Below, piece after piece: positions 1 through 6,653 of a DNA stretch of 20,134 nucleotides (the stretch's first letter is position 1; every line of letters starts with the position of its first letter). Made by a program: the position numbers and the translations under genes. The notes under the pieces were generated by a model that did no database searches, was not told the origin of the DNA, and worked only from the letters and a program-made list of their open reading frames with translations. The stretch comes from Dehalococcoidales bacterium (GTDB lineage Bacteria; Chloroflexota; Dehalococcoidia; Dehalococcoidales; UBA3254): contig JAQULX010000009.1 of the NCBI GenBank assembly GCA_028718465.1, positions 1 through 20,134 on the forward strand, written 5' to 3'.

Positions 1-127
1 TGGGTCTGCCTGGTAGAGATATGACCGCTATCTCGCCCTTCAAAGACATATCCTTCTTCCCGACCATTAAGATGGGCTTCAAGGGCTTCCAAGACTGGCT
101 TGGGGAGGATGGAGGTACGCTGCTTAC
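1..127. repeat. Terminal direct repeat (circular-closure overlap), left copy
   Basis: Bases 1-127 are identical to 20008-20134. A perfect overlap of exactly 127 bases at the ends of a contig is the usual assembly signature of a circular molecule broken at an arbitrary point. The integrase frame continues without interruption through the join. Unique circle length is therefore 20,007 bp. It is not a biological repeat. Confidence 0.95.
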
Positions 128-338
128 CGCCCTTTCCATTCACGACGTGCAGATATCCTCCTGCGCCGTCAACATGTTCTGCCTTCAGTGCTGCAACCTC
201 AGATACACGAAGACCAGCCCCTCCAAGGAGCCACAATAGTGCTGCCTCCCTCGGAGATTGGGCGGCTTTCAACAATCCGTGCCACTCTTCCAAACTGAGG
301 AAATCTTCAGGATGCATGACTCCAAGTGTGTATGTCAT
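1..338 (-). CDS. Tyrosine recombinase/integrase, N-terminal part (continues at 20007 to 19740)
   Basis: On the closed circle this ATG (336-338) opens a 201-residue protein that runs to base 1, crosses the junction and stops at 19740. It is a tyrosine recombinase, which cuts and rejoins DNA through a covalent 3'-phosphotyrosine. This part carries catalytic Arg44 (GLRVSE, residues 42-47) and the beta-hairpin Lys69 (NGKGGKQR). The remaining catalytic residues lie in the 19740-20007 part. At 201 residues it is much shorter than XerA-type enzymes (about 280): it begins almost directly at the catalytic domain and lacks most of the N-terminal core-binding domain. It could resolve plasmid multimers or integrate the element; the sequence does not decide which. 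No clear ribosome site precedes the ATG; a second in-frame ATG is eight codons in. Confidence 0.93.
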   Translation of the reverse strand, partial: MTYTLGVMHPEDFLSLEEWHGLLKAAQSPREAALLWLLGGAGLRVSEVAALKAEHVDGAGGYLHVVNGKGGKQRTSILPKPVLEALEAHLNGREEGYVFEGRDSGHISTRQT

Positions 339-410
339 ATTATACATAGATTACGACATCGATATCAATAGATAGCGTGTTTTGGCACCTACAAACCCAC
401 CTGCAATATG

Positions 411-426
411 GGGTGCGAATGCACCC
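411..426. terminator. Hairpin GGGTGC-GAAT-GCACCC between integrase and zinc-ribbon gene
   Basis: A perfect 6-bp inverted repeat with a 4-base loop lies downstream of the zinc-ribbon gene (stop at 499, minus strand) and upstream of the integrase start (338). It could separate the two transcripts or be a recombination or regulatory site. There is no strong T-run on the minus side, so the terminator label is tentative. The rest of 339-498 shows no gene. Confidence 0.35.
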
Positions 427-498
427 AAAAGACCACATAAAGTAGCCTCAAAACGGGCATGAAAATATTCCTCTTGCGGTCGCCCAGGGAGTAAGATA

Positions 499-876
499 TC
501 ACCTCTGAGGTGCGTCAGCCCAAATTTTGGCTTCTGGTGAAATCGATATCTCTGGAAACAGAGTGGAAAAGAACTTGACTGCTTCGGATAAAGGCAGCAG
601 GAATGTGAAACTCAGTAAGAGTTCTTGTGCCAATATCGGACTCAAATTCTTGATACAAACGAGACCGTGTGGGTCTTTAACTTTATCCAATACCGAATCT
701 ATGCAATCGTGGCACACAGCGCCTGGAAAGTTGACGGCAATAACGCCATCTCCCTCAAGCACAACAATATCGTCCTCGATATGGAATTTTAACGTTCTCC
801 CGCATTCAATACAAGGAATTTCAACATTCCGAATATTCTTATTTGTTTTACTAGATTTTACTTTTTTACTTTTCAT
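499..876 (-). CDS. Small zinc-ribbon protein of unknown function
   Basis: A 125-residue protein from the ATG at 876, chosen because GAGG sits six bases upstream; a longer frame from 906 has no better site. Two CxxC pairs (Cys22/Cys25 in CIEC and Cys55/Cys58 in CHDC) about 30 residues apart form a likely zinc ribbon in the first half. The N-terminus is very Lys/Ser rich. The C-terminal half is hydrophobic and helical with no recognised motif. Its start overlaps the end of the AbrB-like gene by 11 bases, so the two are co-transcribed and probably translationally coupled. Zinc ribbons of this kind bind nucleic acid or protein. The pair could be regulatory or toxin-antitoxin-like, but nothing in the sequence proves it. 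Confidence 0.7.
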   Translation of the reverse strand: MKSKKVKSSKTNKNIRNVEIPCIECGRTLKFHIEDDIVVLEGDGVIAVNFPGAVCHDCIDSVLDKVKDPHGLVCIKNLSPILAQELLLSFTFLLPLSEAVKFFSTLFPEISISPEAKIWADAPQR

Positions 877-1060
877 AATTAACCTCTTCATTCTTGTTTT
901 CATCATCCACTCTAACCGGATTTATCATGATAGTGCTGTTCTCCACTACAAGATCAACTTCCTTGCAATTTAAGAACCGTACAATCGCAGGAGGAATAGA
1001 CACGAAGTAGTAACCTTCGTGACTCTGTAGCTTCCTTCTGAAAAATAGTGTTGGTAGCAT
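866..1060 (-). CDS. AbrB/SpoVT-like swapped-hairpin DNA-binding protein
   Basis: A 64-residue protein from the ATG at 1060; a TTG three codons upstream is less likely. The central segment, about residues 8-50, has the pattern of the AbrB/MazE fold: basic first strand, then GYYFVSIPPAIVRFL, then VDLVVENSTIMINPV. In this family, dimers of swapped beta hairpins bind DNA, often as autorepressors or as antitoxins. The tail is acidic (DDENKNEE). It overlaps the following zinc-ribbon gene by 11 bases. A second AbrB-like gene at 5567 also precedes a small partner gene, so this replicon carries two modules of the same design. Family call is by pattern only. Confidence 0.68.
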   Translation of the reverse strand: MLPTLFFRRKLQSHEGYYFVSIPPAIVRFLNCKEVDLVVENSTIMINPVRVDDENKNEEVNYEK

Positions 1061-1089
1061 ATTAATCAATTTAAAACTTACGTAAAAAA

Positions 1090-1263
1090 TTGCATGGATT
1101 CTCCTGCGATGGAAATCTACTTTATCTTCCTAAATTCGCTAACGATTATGATATGCTGATCCACAGGATAACCGATTATGAAATTGCAATGGTAAGAATA
1201 ACTGGTTATGCGTTGGGGCTGGAAATTATGAGTGTTACTCATTCCAAGTTGAAAGAGGTTTAA
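1090..1263 (+). CDS. Short ORF or gene remnant (57 codons, TTG start)
   Basis: An open frame that begins in-frame after a stop at 1072 and runs to TAA 1261-1263. From the TTG at 1090 it encodes 57 residues with a protein-like composition (segments such as DYEIAMVRITGYALGLEIM). There is no ribosome site and only a 29-base gap to the divergent AbrB gene, so it may be the 3' remnant of a larger gene. It is not recognised. The nucleotide sequence has an internal near-repeat (ATAACCGATTATG and ATAACTGGTTATG, with GATTATGATATG before them). Confidence 0.3.
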   Translation: MHGFSCDGNLLYLPKFANDYDMLIHRITDYEIAMVRITGYALGLEIMSVTHSKLKEV

Positions 1264-1340
1264 CTGTTTATCCATTATTATTTATAATTATTATTAAATA
1301 ATTTATATTTTTAAAAAACTACAATTGAGTATACAGTTAT
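1261..1340 (+). promoter_or_regulatory. Promoter of the radical SAM gene with flanking inverted repeat
   Basis: TTTATATTTTTAAAA at 1302-1316 is a good archaeal TATA box, placing transcription start near 1331-1340 and leaving a 20-30 base leader before the ATG at 1358. TAACTGT (1261-1267) and ACAGTTA (1333-1339) form a perfect 7-bp inverted repeat around the box and could be an operator. No Shine-Dalgarno sequence is seen before 1358. Confidence 0.5.
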
Positions 1341-1357
1341 AATGCTCATCGAACTGA

Positions 1358-2515
1358 ATGAGTAGCACAATGTCGCGCGGTCAAGGGAAGATGCAAAAAG
1401 CAATAATGAAAGCTCTAGAATCAAAAGAAGGGCGAGCCACTACCAAAATATTGATGGAAGCAATTGGTCTTGATCAAAACAGCCAGAGCCAAAAGGTGAG
1501 CTTCTATCGAGCTTTGAATGGACTGCAAAACCGGGGTCTTATAACTTGGTACAAAGAGCACGGCGGGGTAAATTCCCCCCACGGTCTCGTTTGCATTACT
1601 AGGAAAAACGTTCTCCTTATCGATTTCGACTCTAAAATCGCCAACTTAGCTCTCATGAAGGTCAGTTCTTATCATAAAAATTTGGGGCACAATGTCTACC
1701 TCCAGAGAGGAGGTTCCAACATATCGAATCCATTTGATAAGCCCGATATTGTGTACATATCATGTATCTTCTCGTGGAACAAATCGGAAGCAAGAAAGCT
1801 TGCAAGGCAATATCAATCTCAAGGTGTTGAGGTGCATATAGGTGGCTCAGGGGTTAGTTTATCAACAAGATTGCCTGCTGAAATCGAAAGTCAACCTGCC
1901 GATTACAATCTTTACCCAGAAATTGACTATTCTATAGGTTACTGCGTAAGAGGCTGCCCAAGAAGCTGCCCTTGGTGCATTGTCTCGAAAAAAGATGGAA
2001 AACCTCGTGCTGTTGCCGACATCTATGATATCTGGGATAAACATCACAAAACAATAGTATTATTGGATGACAATATATTAGCTCTTCCTGAGCATTTCCG
2101 GAAAATATCGAAGCAAGTCATTAAAGAAAAACTCAAGGTCAAATTTCATGCTCTTGATATACGCTTTGTTGATGACGATATTGCCGCATTATTGAAGCAA
2201 ATGAAAATCCAAGAGCCAAAATTTTCGTGGGATAACACTCGCGATCTAGACTCTGTCCTACGCGGCATAGAGATATTGCGCAGAAATGGCATCCGCAGAG
2301 CCTTTTTTTATGTCCTAGCGGGATTCAAAAGCGAATTTGAGGATGCCCTATATAGAGTTAAATTACTCAGAGACCTGGGGCAAACCGTATTTGTAATGAT
2401 TTATAATATAGAATTCCAAAAAGACAGAAGATACCTGCTTCTCAGAAATTATTGCAACGCCCATCATGTGTACGGCTCGACAACATTTGAAGAATATATT
2501 AAAGGCAAAATGTGA
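1358..2515 (+). CDS. Radical SAM protein with N-terminal winged helix and B12-binding-like domain
   Basis: A 385-residue protein. Residues about 10-78 look like a winged helix-turn-helix. About 84-190 form a Rossmann-like, B12-binding-type domain starting KNVLLIDFDSKIANLAL. The radical SAM core begins at the CX3CX2C cluster motif Cys200/Cys204/Cys207 (GCPRSCPWC), with an extra Cys196, followed by the VLLDDNILA strand at 234-242 seen in B12-type radical SAM enzymes. Such enzymes bind a 4Fe-4S cluster and cleave SAM to a 5'-deoxyadenosyl radical; related short proteins are known in phages and mobile elements, with unknown substrates. The winged-helix addition is unusual and suggests DNA binding or autoregulation. 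ATG at 1358 is used; ATG at 1370 is an alternative. It is monocistronic and faces away from the AbrB pair. Confidence 0.88.
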   Translation: MSSTMSRGQGKMQKAIMKALESKEGRATTKILMEAIGLDQNSQSQKVSFYRALNGLQNRGLITWYKEHGGVNSPHGLVCITRKNVLLIDFDSKIANLALMKVSSYHKNLGHNVYLQRGGSNISNPFDKPDIVYISCIFSWNKSEARKLARQYQSQGVEVHIGGSGVSLSTRLPAEIESQPADYNLYPEIDYSIGYCVRGCPRSCPWCIVSKKDGKPRAVADIYDIWDKHHKTIVLLDDNILALPEHFRKISKQVIKEKLKVKFHALDIRFVDDDIAALLKQMKIQEPKFSWDNTRDLDSVLRGIEILRRNGIRRAFFYVLAGFKSEFEDALYRVKLLRDLGQTVFVMIYNIEFQKDRRYLLLRNYCNAHHVYGSTTFEEYIKGKM

Positions 2516-2563
2516 CTAGAACCTGATAATTCCCAATATCTAAACATTTATTAAACTCCATCG

Positions 2564-2602
2564 GCTTGCGACTTTGACCATTCGGCAAGCGAAGTCAAAG
2601 TC
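2564..2602. other. Interleaved inverted repeats (possible pseudoknot) after the radical SAM gene
   Basis: Two perfect inverted repeats are interleaved: GCTTGC (2564-2569) with GCAAGC (2585-2590), and GACTTTGAC (2570-2578) with GTCAAAGTC (2594-2602). The order A-B-A'-B' is that of an H-type pseudoknot if transcribed, or two competing hairpins. It begins 48 bases after the stop of the radical SAM gene, so it may lie in its 3' untranslated region. Confidence 0.45.
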
Positions 2603-2793
2603 TCCAGCCTCCGATCCCCGACAACTGCCCAATGATATGTTACCCTAATTTCGCCCTTTGGTGCCCATTAATCTGCATTTTAAAGAACTTTCTGCCCAAG
2701 AATTGAGAATTATAGCTCCCAGGAAAAAACGTCAAATTTCGAATTTAAAATCAATAATTTATATTAATCACACAATTTAATTAGGAGGAAACA

Positions 2794-2880
2794 TTGCCAA
2801 ATTTTGACCCGATCTCGTGCACTGCTACCGATTGCATGGTATTAGAGAATTTTTTTCTATATCCATGTACTGTAATATGA
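2794..2880 (+). CDS. Possible 28-residue ORF behind a strong ribosome site
   Basis: AGGAGG at 2783-2788 is followed after five bases by a TTG that opens a 28-codon frame ending at TGA 2878-2880. TTTATATTA at 2758-2766 would serve as a TATA box. The peptide has no recognisable features and the frame is short, so a leader peptide, a remnant, or chance are all possible. The ribosome site is the only strong signal. Confidence 0.2.
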   Translation: MPNFDPISCTATDCMVLENFFLYPCTVI

Positions 2881-2897
2881 CTTATCTAAATTAATAT

Positions 2898-2970
2898 ATG
2901 CTATTATGCCCTTATGATGTATAATGTTACTGATAATAGCATTTATAATACTCTTAATGCTATGCATTAA
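2898..2970. repeat. Palindromes in AT-rich DNA upstream of the replication iterons
   Basis: ATGCTATTAT (2898-2907) and ATAATAGCAT (2933-2942) form a perfect 10-bp inverted repeat. TTAATGCTATGCATTAA (2954-2970) is a perfect palindrome with a 3-base centre. Both lie in the most AT-rich part of the long gene-free region, where a DNA-unwinding element would be expected beside a replication gene. Confidence 0.55.
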
Positions 2971-3081
2971 ATCATAATTAAATATTAGAATTAATCCAGA
3001 AGAGATACGATCTTGGGAACAAGTCCGCTGCGGTTAAACCACTAAAAAGCAACATCATCTTCAGCAATCAGGAAACCGGGG

Positions 3082-3136
3082 GAGAGCGAGAGGCGGAGCG
3101 AAGCTCTCATTTCCATGGGGAGCGTAGCGGAGCCTC
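3082..3136. repeat. GC-rich hairpin block beside the iterons
   Basis: GAGAGC (3082-3087) pairs with GCTCTC (3103-3108); GAGGC (3090-3094) pairs with GCCTC (3132-3136). GGAGCG[A/T]AGC is directly repeated at 3095-3104 and 3119-3128. This compact GC-rich fold in otherwise AT-rich DNA lies between the palindromes and the GTGGAGAC iterons, and is part of the probable origin. Confidence 0.5.
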
Positions 3137-3162
3137 GATGATCCGTATCCACATTGAAGTAT

Positions 3163-3405
3163 AGTGGAGACACCTATGGAGACACCAATAAATCAATAAA
3201 ATCAATATCAATAACATTATTATAACTAATCTGTCTCCACTGTCGCCAGTGTCTCCACCTATTTCCCTAAAATCCTTCTTTTCCTAGTTCTTGCCTTGAA
3301 AATCAACCAAAAATTTGTTTCTTTCATTTCCCGTGGATACAGTGGAACCAGTGGAGACATCATCCCCACTGTTATCCTTTTTAGTGTCTCCATCGGGTGG
3401 AGACA
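3163..3405. repeat. GTGGAGAC iterons, probable replication origin
   Basis: About seven copies of (A)GTGGAGACA(CC) on both strands: plus orientation at 3163-3174, 3176-3186 (ATGGAGACACC), 3350-3360 and 3398-3405; minus orientation at 3232-3242, 3250-3259 and 3385-3392. The last pair, TGTCTCCA/TGGAGACA, is a perfect 8-bp inverted repeat with a 5-base spacer. At 3332-3360, three related units recur every 9 bases. The array begins outside and continues into the 3' end of the helicase gene (stop at 3284), where it encodes a Ser/Thr/Gly/Val-rich tail. Iterons beside a replication gene are the normal design of a plasmid origin. Confidence 0.68.
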
Positions 3406-5188
3406 GGGACACCACCGTTGACGACAGGAGCCATCCTCGAACCTTGACCCCGTTCATCCGCCTCTCCACCTTTAAGTGTTTTCCATCAGGGCTTGTTATC
3501 AGAACGCCATCCGCCTTCAATGCCGTGGTAAGTGATTCCACCGAGGGCTTCTGGGTGAATATCCGTGCCTTCTCCAGTTCGGCAAGCGTTTCGCCAGGTA
3601 ACAAGAAAATTCCTTCTGGAACCCATTTTCCAATGCTCTTCGGAGGTCTTCCGATGACATCATTGCCAGAACTAAGATCATGAGTATCTTTCCCCTGGAT
3701 CAGTCTCGGATTGCTTGCAATAAGTTCATTCAGCCCGCTCAGGAATTTTGCGACCTCTGTCTCCCCACTTACCAAGGCACCCTGATCCTCAATCACTTGA
3801 TTCAACGCCTCCTCAAACTGCTCCGCATAATCTCTGAAAACATCACCAAAAGGAGACTCACACAGCAACCTAAAAGTTTCCTTCAAGAGACAATAGTTGG
3901 TCGCAAGCCTTCCGGGATTGACATAATGCTTGGCAGCGAACTCTCCCATCTTGGTTCTCCTGGACTCCTCGAAATCATCACTCATCTGATCCGTCTCAGC
4001 TAAGAATTGAAGCCAGTGGTATCCAATAACAGGCATATCTGCAACATGTTTTTGAACAAATGTGAGCATGGATTCGTCCGGTCTGCTCCATGATAGATTC
4101 ACAATTCTCGCTGTAGTCGAGGCTTCCTCAGGTCTGATCTCCCCTGTTATGATCAACGTGCAGAGAAATACCAGCGACTCACGAATACCACCGTCCTTTT
4201 TGCCCCGCAGCTTTTCCCGACCTTCCAAAACGGTATGTACGAGACCTACATATCGCTCCCGGTCTTTCTGATCAACGGTCTTGACATTATCATAACTTCG
4301 CGGCATTATTCCCGTTCCTGCGCATACCTCGACAATACCAACATCTGTGGAATTATTAGTACCATTTTTGAGCAACGATGCCTTATCTGCATAGCCTGTG
4401 CCGAAAACCGACATCGTTGCCTGCATCATGGTTGTCTTCAATGATCCTGTAAGACCCCATAGAGCCATGCCAAACCGATCGTTAGGATACCATCTCGCAT
4501 ATGCAGGAGCACCCAAAATCGCCGTTACCAAGATAGGTGCATACTTATGAAGCCCAAGTAGATTCCTTAAACATTGTTTGGCAACCTCAATATCGCCGTC
4601 ATAGACTGCTGCGGGTGTCATGTCAGAGAGTTTGTACTCCACATTCTCAGCAAGATCCAACCCCGGAACGAACGGCACTGATCCCTCCCAGCACGGTACT
4701 TCAACTCTCTGCATCAGCTTCGGATTCAGAGACATCTCTTGAACCATCTCAAAACTCAGCTTCCCGACCTTGTTCTTTGCCCCAAATGCATTAATGAGGG
4801 CTGCTTTAAACTTTCGAGGTTCAGCCAGATGGGAGGCAGGCAACGTGAACTTAACCGGACGGTTATCTACTGCCCCGGTGCCCATGAATATGAACTCAGA
4901 GTCGTCCTTTGCTCGTGTCTCTGTGTGTATGTACACCGGGCAATCTGAGATCCAACTCAGGAGCTTTTTATTGCCACCATTCTCTCGCTCCACCTCGAAG
5001 ACCTGCACAATAGCTCCCGTTTCCGGGGACAAACCAATCGTGCCTTTGATATCTTCCAGGGTGACAGTTCGTATGGCTAGACTACGATCCTCACTGTCTG
5101 CCTTCCGGTCTTGTGTTCCACTGATCGAGTGGTCTGCCATCCTATGCCACCCCCGTCTTCCGAACTTGATCACAATTCGCTTCAACAT
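3284..5188 (-). CDS. DUF927-like replicative helicase / replication initiator
   Basis: Longest frame 634 residues. Walker A is GLTGSLKTT at 245-253, followed by a degenerate acidic strand near 293-303 (MPRSYDNVK), a sensor-like IITGE at 346-350 and a conserved Arg at 361 (TTARIVNL). This order is that of DUF927-type P-loop helicases found in plasmid and virus replication proteins. Residues 1-200 lack an obvious primase signature. About 535-600 could be a winged helix, and the last 35 residues are a low-complexity Ser/Thr/Gly/Asp tail encoded by origin iterons. The start is uncertain: the TATA-like TATTTAATATAAAT lies immediately before 5188, which better suits initiation at the ATG at 5140, where GGGGGTGG precedes by six bases. 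It is the only replication gene seen, so it is probably the Rep protein. Confidence 0.82.
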   Translation of the reverse strand: MLKRIVIKFGRRGWHRMADHSISGTQDRKADSEDRSLAIRTVTLEDIKGTIGLSPETGAIVQVFEVERENGGNKKLLSWISDCPVYIHTETRAKDDSEFIFMGTGAVDNRPVKFTLPASHLAEPRKFKAALINAFGAKNKVGKLSFEMVQEMSLNPKLMQRVEVPCWEGSVPFVPGLDLAENVEYKLSDMTPAAVYDGDIEVAKQCLRNLLGLHKYAPILVTAILGAPAYARWYPNDRFGMALWGLTGSLKTTMMQATMSVFGTGYADKASLLKNGTNNSTDVGIVEVCAGTGIMPRSYDNVKTVDQKDRERYVGLVHTVLEGREKLRGKKDGGIRESLVFLCTLIITGEIRPEEASTTARIVNLSWSRPDESMLTFVQKHVADMPVIGYHWLQFLAETDQMSDDFEESRRTKMGEFAAKHYVNPGRLATNYCLLKETFRLLCESPFGDVFRDYAEQFEEALNQVIEDQGALVSGETEVAKFLSGLNELIASNPRLIQGKDTHDLSSGNDVIGRPPKSIGKWVPEGIFLLPGETLAELEKARIFTQKPSVESLTTALKADGVLITSPDGKHLKVERRMNGVKVRGWLLSSTVVSLSPPDGDTKKDNSGDDVSTGSTVSTGNERNKFLVDFQGKN

Positions 5189-5318
5189 TATTTATATTAA
5201 ATATAGCATTATTTGATTTTACGCATTCTGCATATTGACTAATCATTTTATTTCACTCCAAAAAATGTGTTCTAGCCAGCTTGGTACTGGCTATTTCTCA
5301 TTTTTCAACTGATCCGCT

Positions 5319-5564
5319 TCAGTAATAATATTTGCAGCCTTCCTCGATCTTAAGATCTGGGTATTCATTGAACAGGCTATCGTCTAGCTGACTACGAATC
5401 TTATCTATTCGCTTTACTGCCCGTTCTAATTTTATGCCAATTCCCTTCGATTTTCCATATTTCCTATCAAGCTCAACACTCTTTTCAACTAGAACATTCC
5501 TAATCTTTTGAAGAGTTTGACCCATCTCGCGATAGGCTTCCAAAGTCATTATTTCTTTACTCAT
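5319..5564 (-). CDS. Small helical protein, partner of the second AbrB-like gene
   Basis: An 81-residue protein from the ATG at 5564, two bases after the stop of the AbrB-like gene; in-frame codons upstream overlap that gene and are not needed. It is almost wholly predicted helical and strongly charged (LEAYREMGQTLQKIRNVL, then IKLERAVKRIDKIRSQL), with a Cys-Lys-Tyr-Tyr-Tyr C-terminus. It is not recognised. The tight two-gene unit suggests a coupled function such as a regulator with a co-factor or a toxin-antitoxin pair; neither toxin motifs nor active-site residues are visible. Confidence 0.6.
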   Translation of the reverse strand: MSKEIMTLEAYREMGQTLQKIRNVLVEKSVELDRKYGKSKGIGIKLERAVKRIDKIRSQLDDSLFNEYPDLKIEEGCKYYY

Positions 5565-5566
5565 TT

Positions 5567-5761
5567 TTATACCACAATTCTTGAAACTATACACTGATCT
5601 TTGTTTTCATCATACTCAATCCGTACATGCGTGCAACCCTTTGCCTTCCAAATTGAAAAAATCGACTTGGGAAGGCTGATTGTTGCATATTCATCGTCAC
5701 TGCGACGATTGACCCGAATCTGTCTTAGATTTTTTATTTCCATTGTTATCAATGTACGCAT
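5567..5761 (-). CDS. AbrB/MazE-like DNA-binding protein (second copy)
   Basis: 64 residues from the ATG at 5761; another ATG at 5743 (MEIKNLRQIRV) would give 58. The core EYATISLPKSIFSIWKAKG, then VRIEYDENKDQCIVSRI matches the strand-SLPK-helix-strand pattern of AbrB/MazE swapped-hairpin proteins. It resembles the protein at 866-1060 only in fold pattern, not closely in sequence. It is the first gene of a two-gene unit with the helical protein at 5319. No clear ribosome site precedes either start. A role as autorepressor or antitoxin is inference. Confidence 0.6.
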   Translation of the reverse strand: MRTLITMEIKNLRQIRVNRRSDDEYATISLPKSIFSIWKAKGCTHVRIEYDENKDQCIVSRIVV

Positions 5762-5872
5762 TCACGTAAAAATCCCAGCAGAGAGGACAACTTATTCCTG
5801 AATCTGAGCTTAAAAAAGGATAGCCGGAGACAGCAAAGGGAGTGTACGGGGTGACTGCCTCCAAACAAACAA

Positions 5873-5887
5873 ATAATAGTAATAGTT
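5873..5887. repeat. 15-bp repeat ATAATAGTAATAGTT, copy 1
   Basis: Exact 15-bp direct repeat whose other copy is at 6555-6569. The two copies bracket the winged-helix gene at 5946-6353, the first lying in its upstream region. Possible operator of that regulator. Confidence 0.45.
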
Positions 5888-5945
5888 AAAAAGGTTCATC
5901 CGCGCGCCGCGAAAGTGATCTTCAAAGAAATTATTTTATACGATT

Positions 5946-6353
5946 ATGAGATACATCAAAAGCGTAGGAGGAAACAGCATCAGGAACACCACGAGGCCAG
6001 CAAACCAAAAAGACACAGAGTTCATGCAGGAACTACAAAGCTTGGACGCAAACAGAAATGTAGCTCGTGTGATAACATTCCTCAAAGATCAGAACGGGAG
6101 ATCCTCCAAAGATATCGAAATTGCCACTGGTTTACATCAATCGCAGGTCAGCATTGCTATGAAAATACTGCGGGAAAGAAACTGGATCACTGAGCACGAG
6201 ATTAAGATCAATGGAAACAGCAGAACTCTGAGATTCTATACACTGCGGGCTACCATCGAGGAAATCATAAATTATTACGAAGCGGAGAGAAGCAAAGAAT
6301 CCGCCAGGATCTCTGAGGCCATCCAGCGACTCAAAGAATTAACTACTATCTGA
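5946..6353 (+). CDS. Winged-helix transcriptional regulator (TrmB/COG3355-like)
   Basis: 135 residues. The central region, about 35-100, is a winged helix-turn-helix: NVARVITFLKDQNGRSSKDI, then ATGLHQSQVSIAMKILRERNWI as the recognition part, and a wing ending LRFYTL. It resembles the predicted archaeal regulators grouped with TrmB and COG3355. The C-terminal 35 residues form a charged helix or coiled coil (EEIINYYEAERSKESARISEAIQRL) suited to dimerisation. ATG at 5946 gives the full frame. An AGGAGG at 5968-5973 has no ATG, GTG or TTG at proper distance, and the in-frame ATG at 6024 is an alternative. The 15-bp repeats on both sides suggest autoregulation and control of the next gene. Confidence 0.75.
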   Translation: MRYIKSVGGNSIRNTTRPANQKDTEFMQELQSLDANRNVARVITFLKDQNGRSSKDIEIATGLHQSQVSIAMKILRERNWITEHEIKINGNSRTLRFYTLRATIEEIINYYEAERSKESARISEAIQRLKELTTI

Positions 6354-6554
6354 TCAGAAGACAATTCCGCCTTCCGTCATTTTTTCCTGGCTCTTCAGCC
6401 TATTGGCATTATTCCCTTGGTGTAGCATTCTTCTCGGTTTCTGCAGTCCCCACAGCAAATAGGAGGACGAATAATGCCTCACAACATACAGAAGATTTTC
6501 CCATCTCCATAGCAAGTAATCATCTGACAACATGCTATACATACCTTGAATTTC

Positions 6555-6569
6555 ATAATAGTAATAGTT
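6555..6569. repeat. 15-bp repeat ATAATAGTAATAGTT, copy 2
   Basis: Second exact copy of the repeat at 5873-5887. It lies between the winged-helix gene and the next gene, about 90 bases before the TATA box at 6654-6668. The remainder of 6354-6653 contains no convincing gene. Confidence 0.45.
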
Positions 6570-6653
6570 GATCTTCTAGAATAAAAATGATTGGTCACTG
6601 CACTACATCGAATGTCCCGACCATAGACCACTCATGACATGTGTTAGCATAAT

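Noticed and set aside
1..127. Terminal repeat as a viral or transposon terminal repeat
   Set aside because: It is direct, exactly 127 bases, and splits an intact integrase gene; circular assembly overlap explains it fully.
6354..6542. 62-codon minus frame after the winged-helix gene
   Set aside because: No start signals, Trp/Tyr/Leu-rich composition typical of a random frame.
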